Source: an uncultured Acetatifactor sp. | GTDB taxonomy: Bacteria; Bacillota; Clostridia; Lachnospirales; Lachnospiraceae | DNA: 64,000 nucleotides | Assembly (NCBI GenBank): GCA_947627535.1 | Contig: CANQWM010000007.1 | Location: forward strand, 48,523-112,522 | Direction of reading: 5' to 3' | Shown: positions 1-7,637 of the stretch, one piece after another | Position numbering within the stretch: position 1 is the stretch's first letter | Layout of the letters: each line of letters begins with the position of its first letter | Notes under the pieces: model-generated | Databases searched by the model: none | What the model saw: only the letters and a program-made list of their open reading frames with translations | What the model was told of the DNA's origin: nothing | Translations under genes and position numbers: made by a program

Positions 1-944
1 TCTCCCGATATGTGACCGTCGTTGATACAGACGACCTTTGTCTTTTTCCCCGACAATACCTTTGCGAAATCCTCATTGTGGTCTGAAATTTCATAATAAC
101 GGAAGCTCTTCTGCAGATTACAGGGCGCGAAATTTCCGGACAGCTTCTGCCATTCCCGGAACAGATACGGCGTTACGTCCCGGTCGCTGCGGAACCGGTT
201 GGCGGACATTTCCGTAAGCAGGTCTCCTTCCTTTTCCCAAAGCTCCTCAAAGGTCGCCTTGCAGAAAGGCGAGGGGCCGTGTACCGTATAAAACCCCGTA
301 TAAAGAGGAAAGGCAAGCTCCAGCAGATTATAAAAGAAATACAGGGGCGGATACCCCAGCTTAAAGTACATGCCCGGCTGGCTCCTTACATTTTTCCTCT
401 TGTCAAAATATTTACAGAGCACAAGGCTGTTATTCAGGTACAGGTGCGACATCACCGGATTCTTCGGGTTCGCCACCACTGGCTGAAACGCCAGCATATC
501 GCAGGGCTTCCCGTCCCGGAAAAAATACGCCGGCTCCACAGGCCCTACCAGATGAATATCATCGTTAAAATAGACGAACCGCTCCGAAAGCTCCGGAAGC
601 TTATGCAGATAGATTTCCAGCACATTGCTGTTATAGGTAGGCAGAAATTTCTTCGGAATATACTCCTCATGCCGGACAATATGGAGCTTCGGATGCTCCG
701 TGTCAAGCCACTCCGGCAGATGCCCCCAGGTGACCAGATGTACTCTTCTTACCCAGGGTGCAAACCGTTCCACCCCCCGGAACCAGTAGCGGAACAGACC
801 CCAGTCCCGATAACGTTCGCTACTGTCGTCAACATTGCTACTGTCATCAACATTGCCGCTGCCGTCATACTGCGCCTTCTGGGCCCGCCAGGCAGGATCG
901 GAGCCGTCTACCCATGTCACCACGAAATCAATCTCTTCTCTCAT
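1..944 (-). CDS. Stealth-family capsular polysaccharide phosphotransferase, C-terminus beyond window
   Basis: The first 314 codons are present and the gene runs off the left edge. The N-terminus reads IDFVVTWVDGSDPAW, the Stealth conserved region 1. Around residues 95-125 there is RFVYFNDDIHLVGPV, which matches conserved region 2 (the FNDD motif). Proteins of this family transfer hexose-1-phosphate from a nucleotide sugar to a growing polysaccharide, making phosphodiester-linked capsule or wall polymers, and act in the cytoplasm or at the membrane. The ATG at 944 is preceded by GGAGG 11 nt upstream, which fixes the start. A short low-complexity stretch at residues 27-40 (NVDDSSNVDDSS) is a small direct repeat. 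The gene is divergent from the DUF4874/DUF4832 gene at 1056 and close to the Pel-like operon, so it is probably part of the same surface-polysaccharide region. The product it modifies cannot be read from sequence. Confidence 0.88.
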   Translation of the reverse strand, partial: MREEIDFVVTWVDGSDPAWRAQKAQYDGSGNVDDSSNVDDSSERYRDWGLFRYWFRGVERFAPWVRRVHLVTWGHLPEWLDTEHPKLHIVRHEEYIPKKFLPTYNSNVLEIYLHKLPELSERFVYFNDDIHLVGPVEPAYFFRDGKPCDMLAFQPVVANPKNPVMSHLYLNNSLVLCKYFDKRKNVRSQPGMYFKLGYPPLYFFYNLLELAFPLYTGFYTVHGPSPFCKATFEELWEKEGDLLTEMSANRFRSDRDVTPYLFREWQKLSGNFAPCNLQKSFRYYEISDHNEDFAKVLSGKKTKVVCINDGHISG

Positions 945-996
945 ACCGCTTTTTGCCTCCAAATAAAAACAGGATAACCCCTGGGATATAACAGGA

Positions 997-1025
997 TAGC
1001 AATTTCCTCTGCTCCATGATATAAT
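997..1025 (+). promoter_or_regulatory. Probable promoter for the 1056 gene
   Basis: A perfect -10 TATAAT lies at 1020-1025, with a weak -35 (TAGCAA, 997-1002) at 17 bp. It is 30 nt before the ATG at 1056. An AGAGGAA ribosome site sits between. The 111-bp divergent gap also carries a direct repeat ACAGGATA (969-976 and 991-998), of unknown role. Confidence 0.45.
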
Positions 1026-1055
1026 ACAAACATCACCCATTCAAGAGGAAATCCC

Positions 1056-2543
1056 ATGAAAAAAATAATCCGTAAAATTTTTATCCTTTTGCCCGTACTG
1101 CTCTGCATTGTTCTTGCAGGCGCCCTGTACATGACCAAACTGTATCATAACTACCGGCCCCTGTCCTACCGGCCGGCCGTCTGCCGGGAGACCAGCGCTC
1201 CCCTTGACAATCCCTTTCGGGGCTTTCATCATATGTATGGCTTTACGCTCTCAGAAGACGCTCCGGAGGATACCGTAAAACGCGCAAGACAGTACATTGA
1301 TTCCGGCAGTCTTCCTCTGATGCTGGTACAGATCAACCTGAAAAATTACGCGGACACAGACTTAAGCGGTAACGCCCTGGAACAGCTCGACGGAATCCTG
1401 AGGGAAATTCAGGATTCCAAACGTCAGGTAATCCTCCGGTTTCTCTATGACTGGGACGGAAAAGCGCTGGAAACAGAACCCGGCAGCATCGAGCAGATCA
1501 TGCGCCATATGGACCAGGTCGGCAGCGTAGTAAACCGTTACGCCGACGCCGTGTTTCTTCTGCAGAGCACCTTCACAGGAAACTGCGGGGAGATGACCCA
1601 GACCAAATTCGGTTCCCACGAAAACAACCGGCTGTTAATGAGCCATCTGGCGCTGGCCACGGATCCCTCCATCTATCTTGCAGTACGTACTCCTTCCCAC
1701 CTGCGCGGTGTGACCCAGACCAGGAATCCCGTGTCAGCAGAGACGGCCCATGACGGCTCCCTCGGTTCAAGACTGGGGCTTTTCAACGATGGGATGCTGG
1801 GATCCGTCTATGATCTCGGCACCTACGACGACACACCGAATGCGGACACCCTCGCTCCGGAGGATAAGGGAACGCGCGAGGAAGAGCTTGCCTTCCAGGA
1901 CCGGATCTGTCAGTTTGTGCCAAACGGCGGGGAGGCGGTAATCGACAATCCCTACAGCGATCTTGAAAACGCGCTGCCGGATCTGGCCAAAATGCATATA
2001 ACCTATTTAAACTGTGACCACGATGCTGCCGTCCTGAATAAGTGGAAGAAAACCATTTACCACGGGGACGACTGCTTTGACGGTGTCAGCGGTTACGAGT
2101 ATGTGGCGGCCCACCTGGGTTACCGCTATCTTGTGACAGCCTCCGGCTTCTCATACGACGCGCTGGACAAAAATTCCGGCATTTTTACGCTGACCATCAA
2201 AAACACAGGATTTGCCCCTTCCTATCGGCTTTTCAACAGTTTTCTCTCCCTGGAAAATCTGGAAACGGGGCTGCAGCTCCTGCTGCCTCTGGATCTTGAC
2301 AATCGCACGGTCGGCGGAGGCTGCCAGACTGATTTTTCCTTCCCCCTGACGTTAGACGGCCTGCCGGAGGGCGCTTATCAGGTCTCCTTCTTTCTGTCCG
2401 ATCCCTACACGGGACAGCTTATCCAATTTGCAAACGAAAACACAGATCCGGCAGGCAGGACAATTCTGGGAACGCTGACAGTTATACCACCCTCCCGAGA
2501 AGGACTCCTTTCCCTCCTTCGGGAACGTTTGCAAAACAGATAG
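1056..2543 (+). CDS. Membrane-anchored DUF4874/DUF4832 protein
   Basis: 495 residues. Residues 1-27 form a basic start followed by one hydrophobic segment, a signal anchor without a lipobox, so the rest should face outside. Residues about 50-235 fit DUF4874 (NPFRGFHHMYGF near the start, then a TIM-barrel-like run of strands and helices). Residues about 270-440 fit DUF4832 (MHITYLNCDHD, then a predicted beta-sandwich). The biochemical role of the family is unknown; the layout resembles a glycoside-hydrolase-like barrel with a beta domain. It is a paralogue of the protein encoded at 2482-3768 on the other strand, and the two 3' ends overlap by 62 bp. The context of glycosyltransferases and Pel genes suggests a role in polysaccharide processing, which is inference. 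Confidence 0.8.
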   Translation: MKKIIRKIFILLPVLLCIVLAGALYMTKLYHNYRPLSYRPAVCRETSAPLDNPFRGFHHMYGFTLSEDAPEDTVKRARQYIDSGSLPLMLVQINLKNYADTDLSGNALEQLDGILREIQDSKRQVILRFLYDWDGKALETEPGSIEQIMRHMDQVGSVVNRYADAVFLLQSTFTGNCGEMTQTKFGSHENNRLLMSHLALATDPSIYLAVRTPSHLRGVTQTRNPVSAETAHDGSLGSRLGLFNDGMLGSVYDLGTYDDTPNADTLAPEDKGTREEELAFQDRICQFVPNGGEAVIDNPYSDLENALPDLAKMHITYLNCDHDAAVLNKWKKTIYHGDDCFDGVSGYEYVAAHLGYRYLVTASGFSYDALDKNSGIFTLTIKNTGFAPSYRLFNSFLSLENLETGLQLLLPLDLDNRTVGGGCQTDFSFPLTLDGLPEGAYQVSFFLSDPYTGQLIQFANENTDPAGRTILGTLTVIPPSREGLLSLLRERLQNR

Positions 2544-3768
2544 CCCGTCCGTCTCTTTTGCGTGCGGCATAAAGACGGAATTCCCCTTCCACGGAATCGG
2601 TGGTACAGGTTCCCGTCCTGATCTCGCCCGGCAGGATCCTGTCCAGTTCCAGCGCCAGATCCTTCCGGCAGGTTTGTCCCCGGCCATCTTCCCATTCCAG
2701 CCAGACCTCCGCCTGCTGGTAGCATGGCGCAAATCCTGTATTTTCCACGGCGATTTCCCACAGACACTGCGCCCCTGTCCCCCTTTTTCCTCCCGTATCT
2801 GTCATTTTTGCGCTCCTCACGCAGAACCGGTAGCCCAGATGACGCCCGATATAATCAAAGCCGTTTACACCGTTCCAGGGTCCTTTTTCTTCCCATGTCA
2901 TATGCTGCCACAATTCCAGAATCCTGCGGTCGTAAACACAGTTCAGATAGCTGATCCGCATTTTTTTCAACCGCTCCACCGTCCCGGCCAGAGACCGCTT
3001 TTCGGCCTGCCCCTCCTCGTACAGGGCCTCTCCCCCCTGAGGTGCCGTAACACAAAGCTTTTCTTCAAAATCCAGCTCCTCTTCCATCCTCCACGCCCTT
3101 CCCCAGCCGGCTTCGGCAGCCGTTTCCCGGCCAAAGGTTCCAAGATGCGTATCCGAACCAAATATCCCGTCGTCAAAAAGTCCCATCTTTATATACGAAT
3201 CCAATTTCCCGTCAGGATGCAGCATCCTCCAGTATACAGGTCTGCGGACTGCCAGAAAGGTACGCCCGCCGAGATATTTTCCCAACACATCCGCCAGACG
3301 CTCCAGCCGGTTTTCGGTGATGAACCGGGAACTGTGCATCTCTCCCCAGCTTCCCACCAGCAGCCCCTGATACACAAAGATATGCTCCGCATGCCGGGAA
3401 AGGACGGGCCCTAACTGCTCCAGATGCTCCACAACCTGAGACAGGGAATACGGCTCCCGTTCCTCGGCCCTGCCTTCCCTGTCGTAAGCAATCCTCAGGA
3501 TCACATCCCGTCCGTATTGTTCAAAACAGTCAAGAATATCATCTATATTGGAAAGACACGTTTTGTCCAAAGCACATTCCCTATAAGCCCCGATGTCGAT
3601 AAATGCCAGCGCAAGCGTATTTCCGTCCCCCAGGCACCACCTAAGCTCCTCCCGGGAAAAGTCCTTCTCCGCGGAGAACGTATGTATCTGATACCAGCCC
3701 CGTCCCGGATTTTTCAGTTCTTCAATACTCTCGCTAAGCCGTGCCTTTTTCAGTTTCCTTGTGTTCAT
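2482..3768 (-). CDS. DUF4874/DUF4832 protein without signal peptide
   Basis: 428 residues. It is a paralogue of the gene at 1056: NPGRGWYQIHTF at the N-terminus matches NPFRGFHHMYGF, and MRISYLNCVYD matches the DUF4832 signature. DUF4874 covers about residues 20-215 and DUF4832 about 250-420. No signal peptide or membrane segment is seen, so unlike its paralogue it should be cytoplasmic. The ATG at 3768 is chosen because GGGAG lies 7-8 nt upstream; a TTG 18 nt further up lacks such a site. It overlaps the upstream GT2 gene by 35 bp and is the last gene of the Pel-like operon. The function is unknown; an intracellular glycan-handling role is only inferred from context. Confidence 0.78.
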   Translation of the reverse strand: MNTRKLKKARLSESIEELKNPGRGWYQIHTFSAEKDFSREELRWCLGDGNTLALAFIDIGAYRECALDKTCLSNIDDILDCFEQYGRDVILRIAYDREGRAEEREPYSLSQVVEHLEQLGPVLSRHAEHIFVYQGLLVGSWGEMHSSRFITENRLERLADVLGKYLGGRTFLAVRRPVYWRMLHPDGKLDSYIKMGLFDDGIFGSDTHLGTFGRETAAEAGWGRAWRMEEELDFEEKLCVTAPQGGEALYEEGQAEKRSLAGTVERLKKMRISYLNCVYDRRILELWQHMTWEEKGPWNGVNGFDYIGRHLGYRFCVRSAKMTDTGGKRGTGAQCLWEIAVENTGFAPCYQQAEVWLEWEDGRGQTCRKDLALELDRILPGEIRTGTCTTDSVEGEFRLYAARKRDGRAICFANVPEGGKGVLLGRVV

Positions 3769-4531
3769 CTGCAGCTCCCACGTCAACCTTGTATAATTTG
3801 ATTCTTACCCACACCGCAACCATGGAAAACATCATACGAAACATATAAAGCACCGGTTTCAGGCCGGAATGCATACTCACGCCTTCCGTCCGGGCATGCA
3901 TCACAGCCGGCACTTCCTCCACCCGGAACCCCAAAAGCAGCATCTGCAGTATCATGTTCGCGTCCGGATACCTGTCGTCAAAATGGCTGTAGGTAGCGTA
4001 AAATGTAAAGGCGCGTCTGCTCAGTCCCTGCAGCCCCGTAGTGGGATCCATGATGCGTCTTCCGGTTCCCATGCGGATCAGCGTCCGAAAAAGCCGCACC
4101 GCAATTTTCTTCACTTTCCCTGTGGGAAACGGCGCGCTCCCCTCCACGAAACGGGAACCAAGAACGATGTCCGGCAAATGCCCTTCCGAATCCGGCGTCC
4201 GCATTTTTTCGTACAGCACCTTCACGTTACAGACGTCATGCTGGCCGTCCGCATCCATCTGAATGACATACTGATACCCTTTTTTTGCCGCGTATTTGTA
4301 TCCCAGCTGCAGTCCGCTGCCGTATCCAAGATTGAATACATGCGTGACTACCGTATGGCCCCTGCTCTGAACGATCTGACGTGTATTGTCCACAGATGCG
4401 TCATCCATGACGAGTATATCCGCAATTTCCGCAATTTCCGGCTTCTCCAGCTGGTCAAGCACTGCCGGGATGTTTTTTCCCTCGTTGTAAGCTGGAATGA
4501 TAATTAGTAATTCCTTTGGCTTTCCTTGCAT
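3734..4531 (-). CDS. Family 2 glycosyltransferase (dolichyl-phosphate-hexose synthase type)
   Basis: 265 residues with a GT-A fold. LIIIPAYNEGKNIPAVL is at the N-terminus, then DDASVDNT, the metal-binding region QMDADGQHD, and a C-terminal LGSRFVEGS...GLQGLSRRAF acceptor region. This pattern is typical of enzymes that move a sugar from a nucleotide sugar onto a lipid phosphate or lipid-linked acceptor at the inner membrane face. No clear transmembrane helices follow the catalytic domain. The ATG at 4531 follows GAGAGG by 5 nt, part of a recurring leader in this operon. It lies between the GT4 gene and the DUF4874/DUF4832 gene. GT2 enzymes of this class often neighbour DUF2304 proteins, and one is present two genes upstream. 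Confidence 0.9.
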   Translation of the reverse strand: MQGKPKELLIIIPAYNEGKNIPAVLDQLEKPEIAEIADILVMDDASVDNTRQIVQSRGHTVVTHVFNLGYGSGLQLGYKYAAKKGYQYVIQMDADGQHDVCNVKVLYEKMRTPDSEGHLPDIVLGSRFVEGSAPFPTGKVKKIAVRLFRTLIRMGTGRRIMDPTTGLQGLSRRAFTFYATYSHFDDRYPDANMILQMLLLGFRVEEVPAVMHARTEGVSMHSGLKPVLYMFRMMFSMVAVWVRIKLYKVDVGAADEHKETEKGTA

Positions 4532-4560
4532 ATTTCCCTCTCATTCTGCCGCAGTTACGG

Positions 4561-5763
4561 CTATACAACCAGATTCAGCAGCTTAGTGACCTCCCGCACG
4601 TCCGTCAGCTCTTTGACGGCCGCGGCCCGTCCAAAGGATTTCCGTTTTTCTTCATCATCCAGAAGATCCTTTACACATCGGAAGATTCCCTCCGGCGTCA
4701 TCTCGCACAGGATCCCGTCCTGCCCCTGCACAATCTGCTCCCGGTTGCCGCTGCAGTCTGACGCGATAATGGCGCAGCCCAGCGTCTGTGCCTCCTGAAT
4801 GGCAATGCTCTTTCCCTCAAAACGTGTGGCATGTACATAGAGATCCGCCTGCCGCATATAGGGATAGGGATTTTCAACCGCGCCTGGCAGGAAAAAATCC
4901 TGTTCCAGTCCAAGCTGCCGGATCCTTGCTTCCAGCTCCCCGCGTTTTTCGCCCTCCCCAAGAATATACCACCGCGCCTTAACGCCGCTGTCCTTCAGCA
5001 GCCGCATGGCCTCCACGGAAACCGTGAAATCCTTCTGACTGGTCAGCCTGCCTACAGTCAGTATCCGAAACCCATCAAAACAGTCTGTAAACCCCCCCGG
5101 CTGCCCTGCCTGTTCCCTGATTCTTTCCTGATCCAGCAGATTATGGAAAATTTCGGTCTTGCACCTGCATTCGGGATAAACTGTCAGAAAGCTCTCTCTC
5201 ACCTCATCGGAGACTGCAAAGATACGATCCATTTTCACATAGCAGTCACGGTCAAGGCTCCTGTTATACCCGGCCTGTACATAGTCCACATGGATGAACG
5301 CGGCTTTTTTGTCCGCGCTGACATAATCTGTCACATAGTAAGCGGCTCCTCCCTCCAGATAGGCTGCCGCAAGATCATAATGCTCCGAAAAGCGCTGGGC
5401 CCCCGCCGCCATGGCCCGCCAGAGAAGCTTATCCGGCCGCACACTTTTCCGTTTCAGCATTCCAAATAGCTGCCGGCACAGATAAGGCGCCATCCGGATC
5501 ACCGTTCCCCGGCTCAGCAATGTCCGAATCACATGCTTTTTCAGGTGTGCCTTCCCTTCCTTGCTCAACACGGAACTGTCGTCATAGTTTCGGTTCAGAA
5601 GGTTCACATATTCGGGAAGCCTGTGCACCATCTCTCCCTGTCCCATCAGCACAAAGAGATCTACCCGGTACTTTTCCGGATCGATATGGCGCAGCAGTTC
5701 CAGGAGAGCGGTTTCCGCCCCCGCATGTCCCAGGGTATTAATCACAATCAGAATCTTTTTCAT
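4561..5763 (-). CDS. GT4-type glycosyltransferase
   Basis: 400 residues with a GT-B fold. The N-terminus MKKILIVINTLGHAGAET is the Rossmann start typical of GT4. The C-terminal half has ILTVGRLTSQKDF and a donor-binding E-x7-E-like stretch FEGKSIAIQEAQTLGC. It should retain the anomeric configuration while transferring a hexose from a nucleotide sugar onto a polysaccharide or lipid acceptor in the cytoplasm. The ATG at 5763 is preferred because the protein then begins directly at the Rossmann strand; it overlaps the DUF2304 gene by 26 bp, implying translational coupling. It sits downstream of pelG and adds a second GT4 besides PelF to this operon. Confidence 0.9.
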   Translation of the reverse strand: MKKILIVINTLGHAGAETALLELLRHIDPEKYRVDLFVLMGQGEMVHRLPEYVNLLNRNYDDSSVLSKEGKAHLKKHVIRTLLSRGTVIRMAPYLCRQLFGMLKRKSVRPDKLLWRAMAAGAQRFSEHYDLAAAYLEGGAAYYVTDYVSADKKAAFIHVDYVQAGYNRSLDRDCYVKMDRIFAVSDEVRESFLTVYPECRCKTEIFHNLLDQERIREQAGQPGGFTDCFDGFRILTVGRLTSQKDFTVSVEAMRLLKDSGVKARWYILGEGEKRGELEARIRQLGLEQDFFLPGAVENPYPYMRQADLYVHATRFEGKSIAIQEAQTLGCAIIASDCSGNREQIVQGQDGILCEMTPEGIFRCVKDLLDDEEKRKSFGRAAAVKELTDVREVTKLLNLVV

Positions 5764-6157
5764 CTGCCCCACTCTTCCGTCCTTCTTCCACAATTTCCGT
5801 CAGCCGTTCCAACTGGTCCGCAAGCCGTTGGTTTTCCTGACTCAGCAGGGAAACCTGTATGGCAAGCTCCTGATTTTTTCGGGAAAGCTCCGACACCTTG
5901 GTGCTCATGAAATATGCCACATAGACCACGCAGAAGCCTACCATGATCACGAGCGCCAGGCCCATGGGACTGATGAAACTGCTCCACTGTGTAGGCCGCA
6001 GGACAATCCCCGCCGCCATCAGGATCAGTGCGATCAGACCCCAGGCAAGACAGAACGATTCTGTCATTTTCCTGTGCGCCAGGGAGTTAATCGTCACAAC
6101 CTCAATAAAGATTCCCGTTGCAATAATGATGATCTGTAAGATATTTCCCGGATTCAT
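5738..6157 (-). CDS. DUF2304 membrane protein with coiled-coil tail
   Basis: 139 residues. Three hydrophobic segments (about residues 7-25, 35-52 and 63-85) are followed by a strong coiled coil (about 88-128; VSELSRKNQELAIQ and QENQRLADQLERL). This is the DUF2304 layout: small membrane proteins encoded next to GT2 lipid-sugar transferases and thought to act with them. The ATG overlaps the pelG stop as ATGA, and AAGGGGA is upstream. The coiled coil suggests it oligomerises or docks a glycosyltransferase. Confidence 0.85.
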   Translation of the reverse strand: MNPGNILQIIIIATGIFIEVVTINSLAHRKMTESFCLAWGLIALILMAAGIVLRPTQWSSFISPMGLALVIMVGFCVVYVAYFMSTKVSELSRKNQELAIQVSLLSQENQRLADQLERLTEIVEEGRKSGADEKDSDCD

Positions 6158-7629
6158 TGTTTCTTCCCCTTTCCTTTCCCGGCCGTCACAGCATCCCGCT
6201 CATACACTCTGTTTGAGGGCCGGCCGCCATGCCCTCTCTTCATAATCGAACCGTTGCAGAAAATATGTACATCCAGATTCTTTTCCATGATCCGAAGCCG
6301 CCAGTATGCCATACACCATCCAACCGTGGAACCTGCCACCAGACCGATCCCGTACCAAACGGGAGTCAGATGCGTGGCAACAATACTTCCCAGAAAGGTT
6401 ACCAGACAGAAGGAAAGAGCCGTCACCGCCGACCCGGCAAGGTCGTTAAAATAATACAGGAATATGATGGCCGAATACATAATGAAAAGAATAAAGTACC
6501 CGGCTGCGAGGCAGGGATATATTTTCATGATCATACCGCCGAACCCTATCCGGGGAAGCAGGATGATAAAAACGAGAAACGCCACCACGGAAACAATAAA
6601 CTGGAGCCGCACCAGATTCATCAGTTCCTCTGAGAGCTGGCGGAACATTCTTCGCTTCGCCTTCTCGATATCCATCCCGGTCCCGCCGATCACAGCCTCG
6701 GAATATCGCTTGTAATATTCATGAAAGTGCATCTCCACCCGGGAGATAAAGATCACGGAGGCCGTTATATTGGTAAACATGGCCAGGCAGGTAGCCATAT
6801 CGTAGGCTGTCATACATACAAAGCTATGCGCAACCACCATGTGCATATCCGTACTCCAGAACACAAAATTATGAACATAAAGCCCCAGAATGTACAGAAA
6901 GTTCGTAATAACCAGCTGCCAATACCTTTTAAAATATTGCAGAACAGCGCTGTACCTTCCGCTGTTTTCCCGGAAATAACAGCGGATCTGAGCAAACTCC
7001 AGACTCCCGACCACCACGAACCCCACGTCAAGAGAAAAGAGCATGGAGGTGATCACGCCGACCCTGAGAATATATACCATAAACAGGGACAGCAATACGG
7101 TGACCAGCATCCCGATAAAGAAGAAAAAGGAGATCTTCCTGTAATCCTTGCAGATGGACAGATAGAGCATGGAATAAAATACCAGAACCAGCGCCACATA
7201 TCCGCAGAATCCCATAAACACATAAAAAATCCATACATGTCCCACAAAGTATTCCCAGAGACAGAAAGGAATCCCCAGAAGACAGCTCAGCACAATGTTC
7301 ATGATCACGCCCACATAAAAGCATGGCATGATATCATCGTACTGTTCCTCATAAATCACGTCGGACATGTATCTGGAAAGCACCGCGTTGAAAGGAGAAG
7401 TGGACAGCAGCGCAAAGATGAAAATGTAAAGTACCGTGCAGGAATACAGCTCTCTGTCCGCATAGCCTATCCTGGAATAACCCAGAACCTTTTCCATGAT
7501 CATGACCGCTATGATTACCAGAAACATAGGCGCTACCGTGACAACCATACTGTAGGCAAAGCCGTACAGGTGCGTCAGGATGCTGTTTTTGCTGTATATT
7601 CTGTTCAGTCTGACACCAATTCCCGCCAT
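6154..7629 (-). CDS. pelG: PelG-like exopolysaccharide export membrane protein
   Basis: 491 residues with about 12 transmembrane segments, in the PelG family (MOP/polysaccharide flippase-like). Recognisable family features are the N-terminal GIGVRLNRIYSKNSILTHL, the APMFLV segment and the RYMSDVIYEEQYDDIMPCF loop. PelG is the inner-membrane partner of the PelF synthase and is thought to move the polymer across the membrane together with PelD and PelE. The C-terminal ~28 residues form a basic cytoplasmic tail (KRGHGG...GKGKGKKQ). The ATG at 7629 has GAGAGG 4 nt upstream; an ATG at 7641 overlapping the pelF stop has no site. It follows pelF directly, as in other pel loci. Confidence 0.92.
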   Translation of the reverse strand: MAGIGVRLNRIYSKNSILTHLYGFAYSMVVTVAPMFLVIIAVMIMEKVLGYSRIGYADRELYSCTVLYIFIFALLSTSPFNAVLSRYMSDVIYEEQYDDIMPCFYVGVIMNIVLSCLLGIPFCLWEYFVGHVWIFYVFMGFCGYVALVLVFYSMLYLSICKDYRKISFFFFIGMLVTVLLSLFMVYILRVGVITSMLFSLDVGFVVVGSLEFAQIRCYFRENSGRYSAVLQYFKRYWQLVITNFLYILGLYVHNFVFWSTDMHMVVAHSFVCMTAYDMATCLAMFTNITASVIFISRVEMHFHEYYKRYSEAVIGGTGMDIEKAKRRMFRQLSEELMNLVRLQFIVSVVAFLVFIILLPRIGFGGMIMKIYPCLAAGYFILFIMYSAIIFLYYFNDLAGSAVTALSFCLVTFLGSIVATHLTPVWYGIGLVAGSTVGWCMAYWRLRIMEKNLDVHIFCNGSIMKRGHGGRPSNRVYERDAVTAGKGKGKKQ

Positions 7630-7637
7630 ATTACCTC

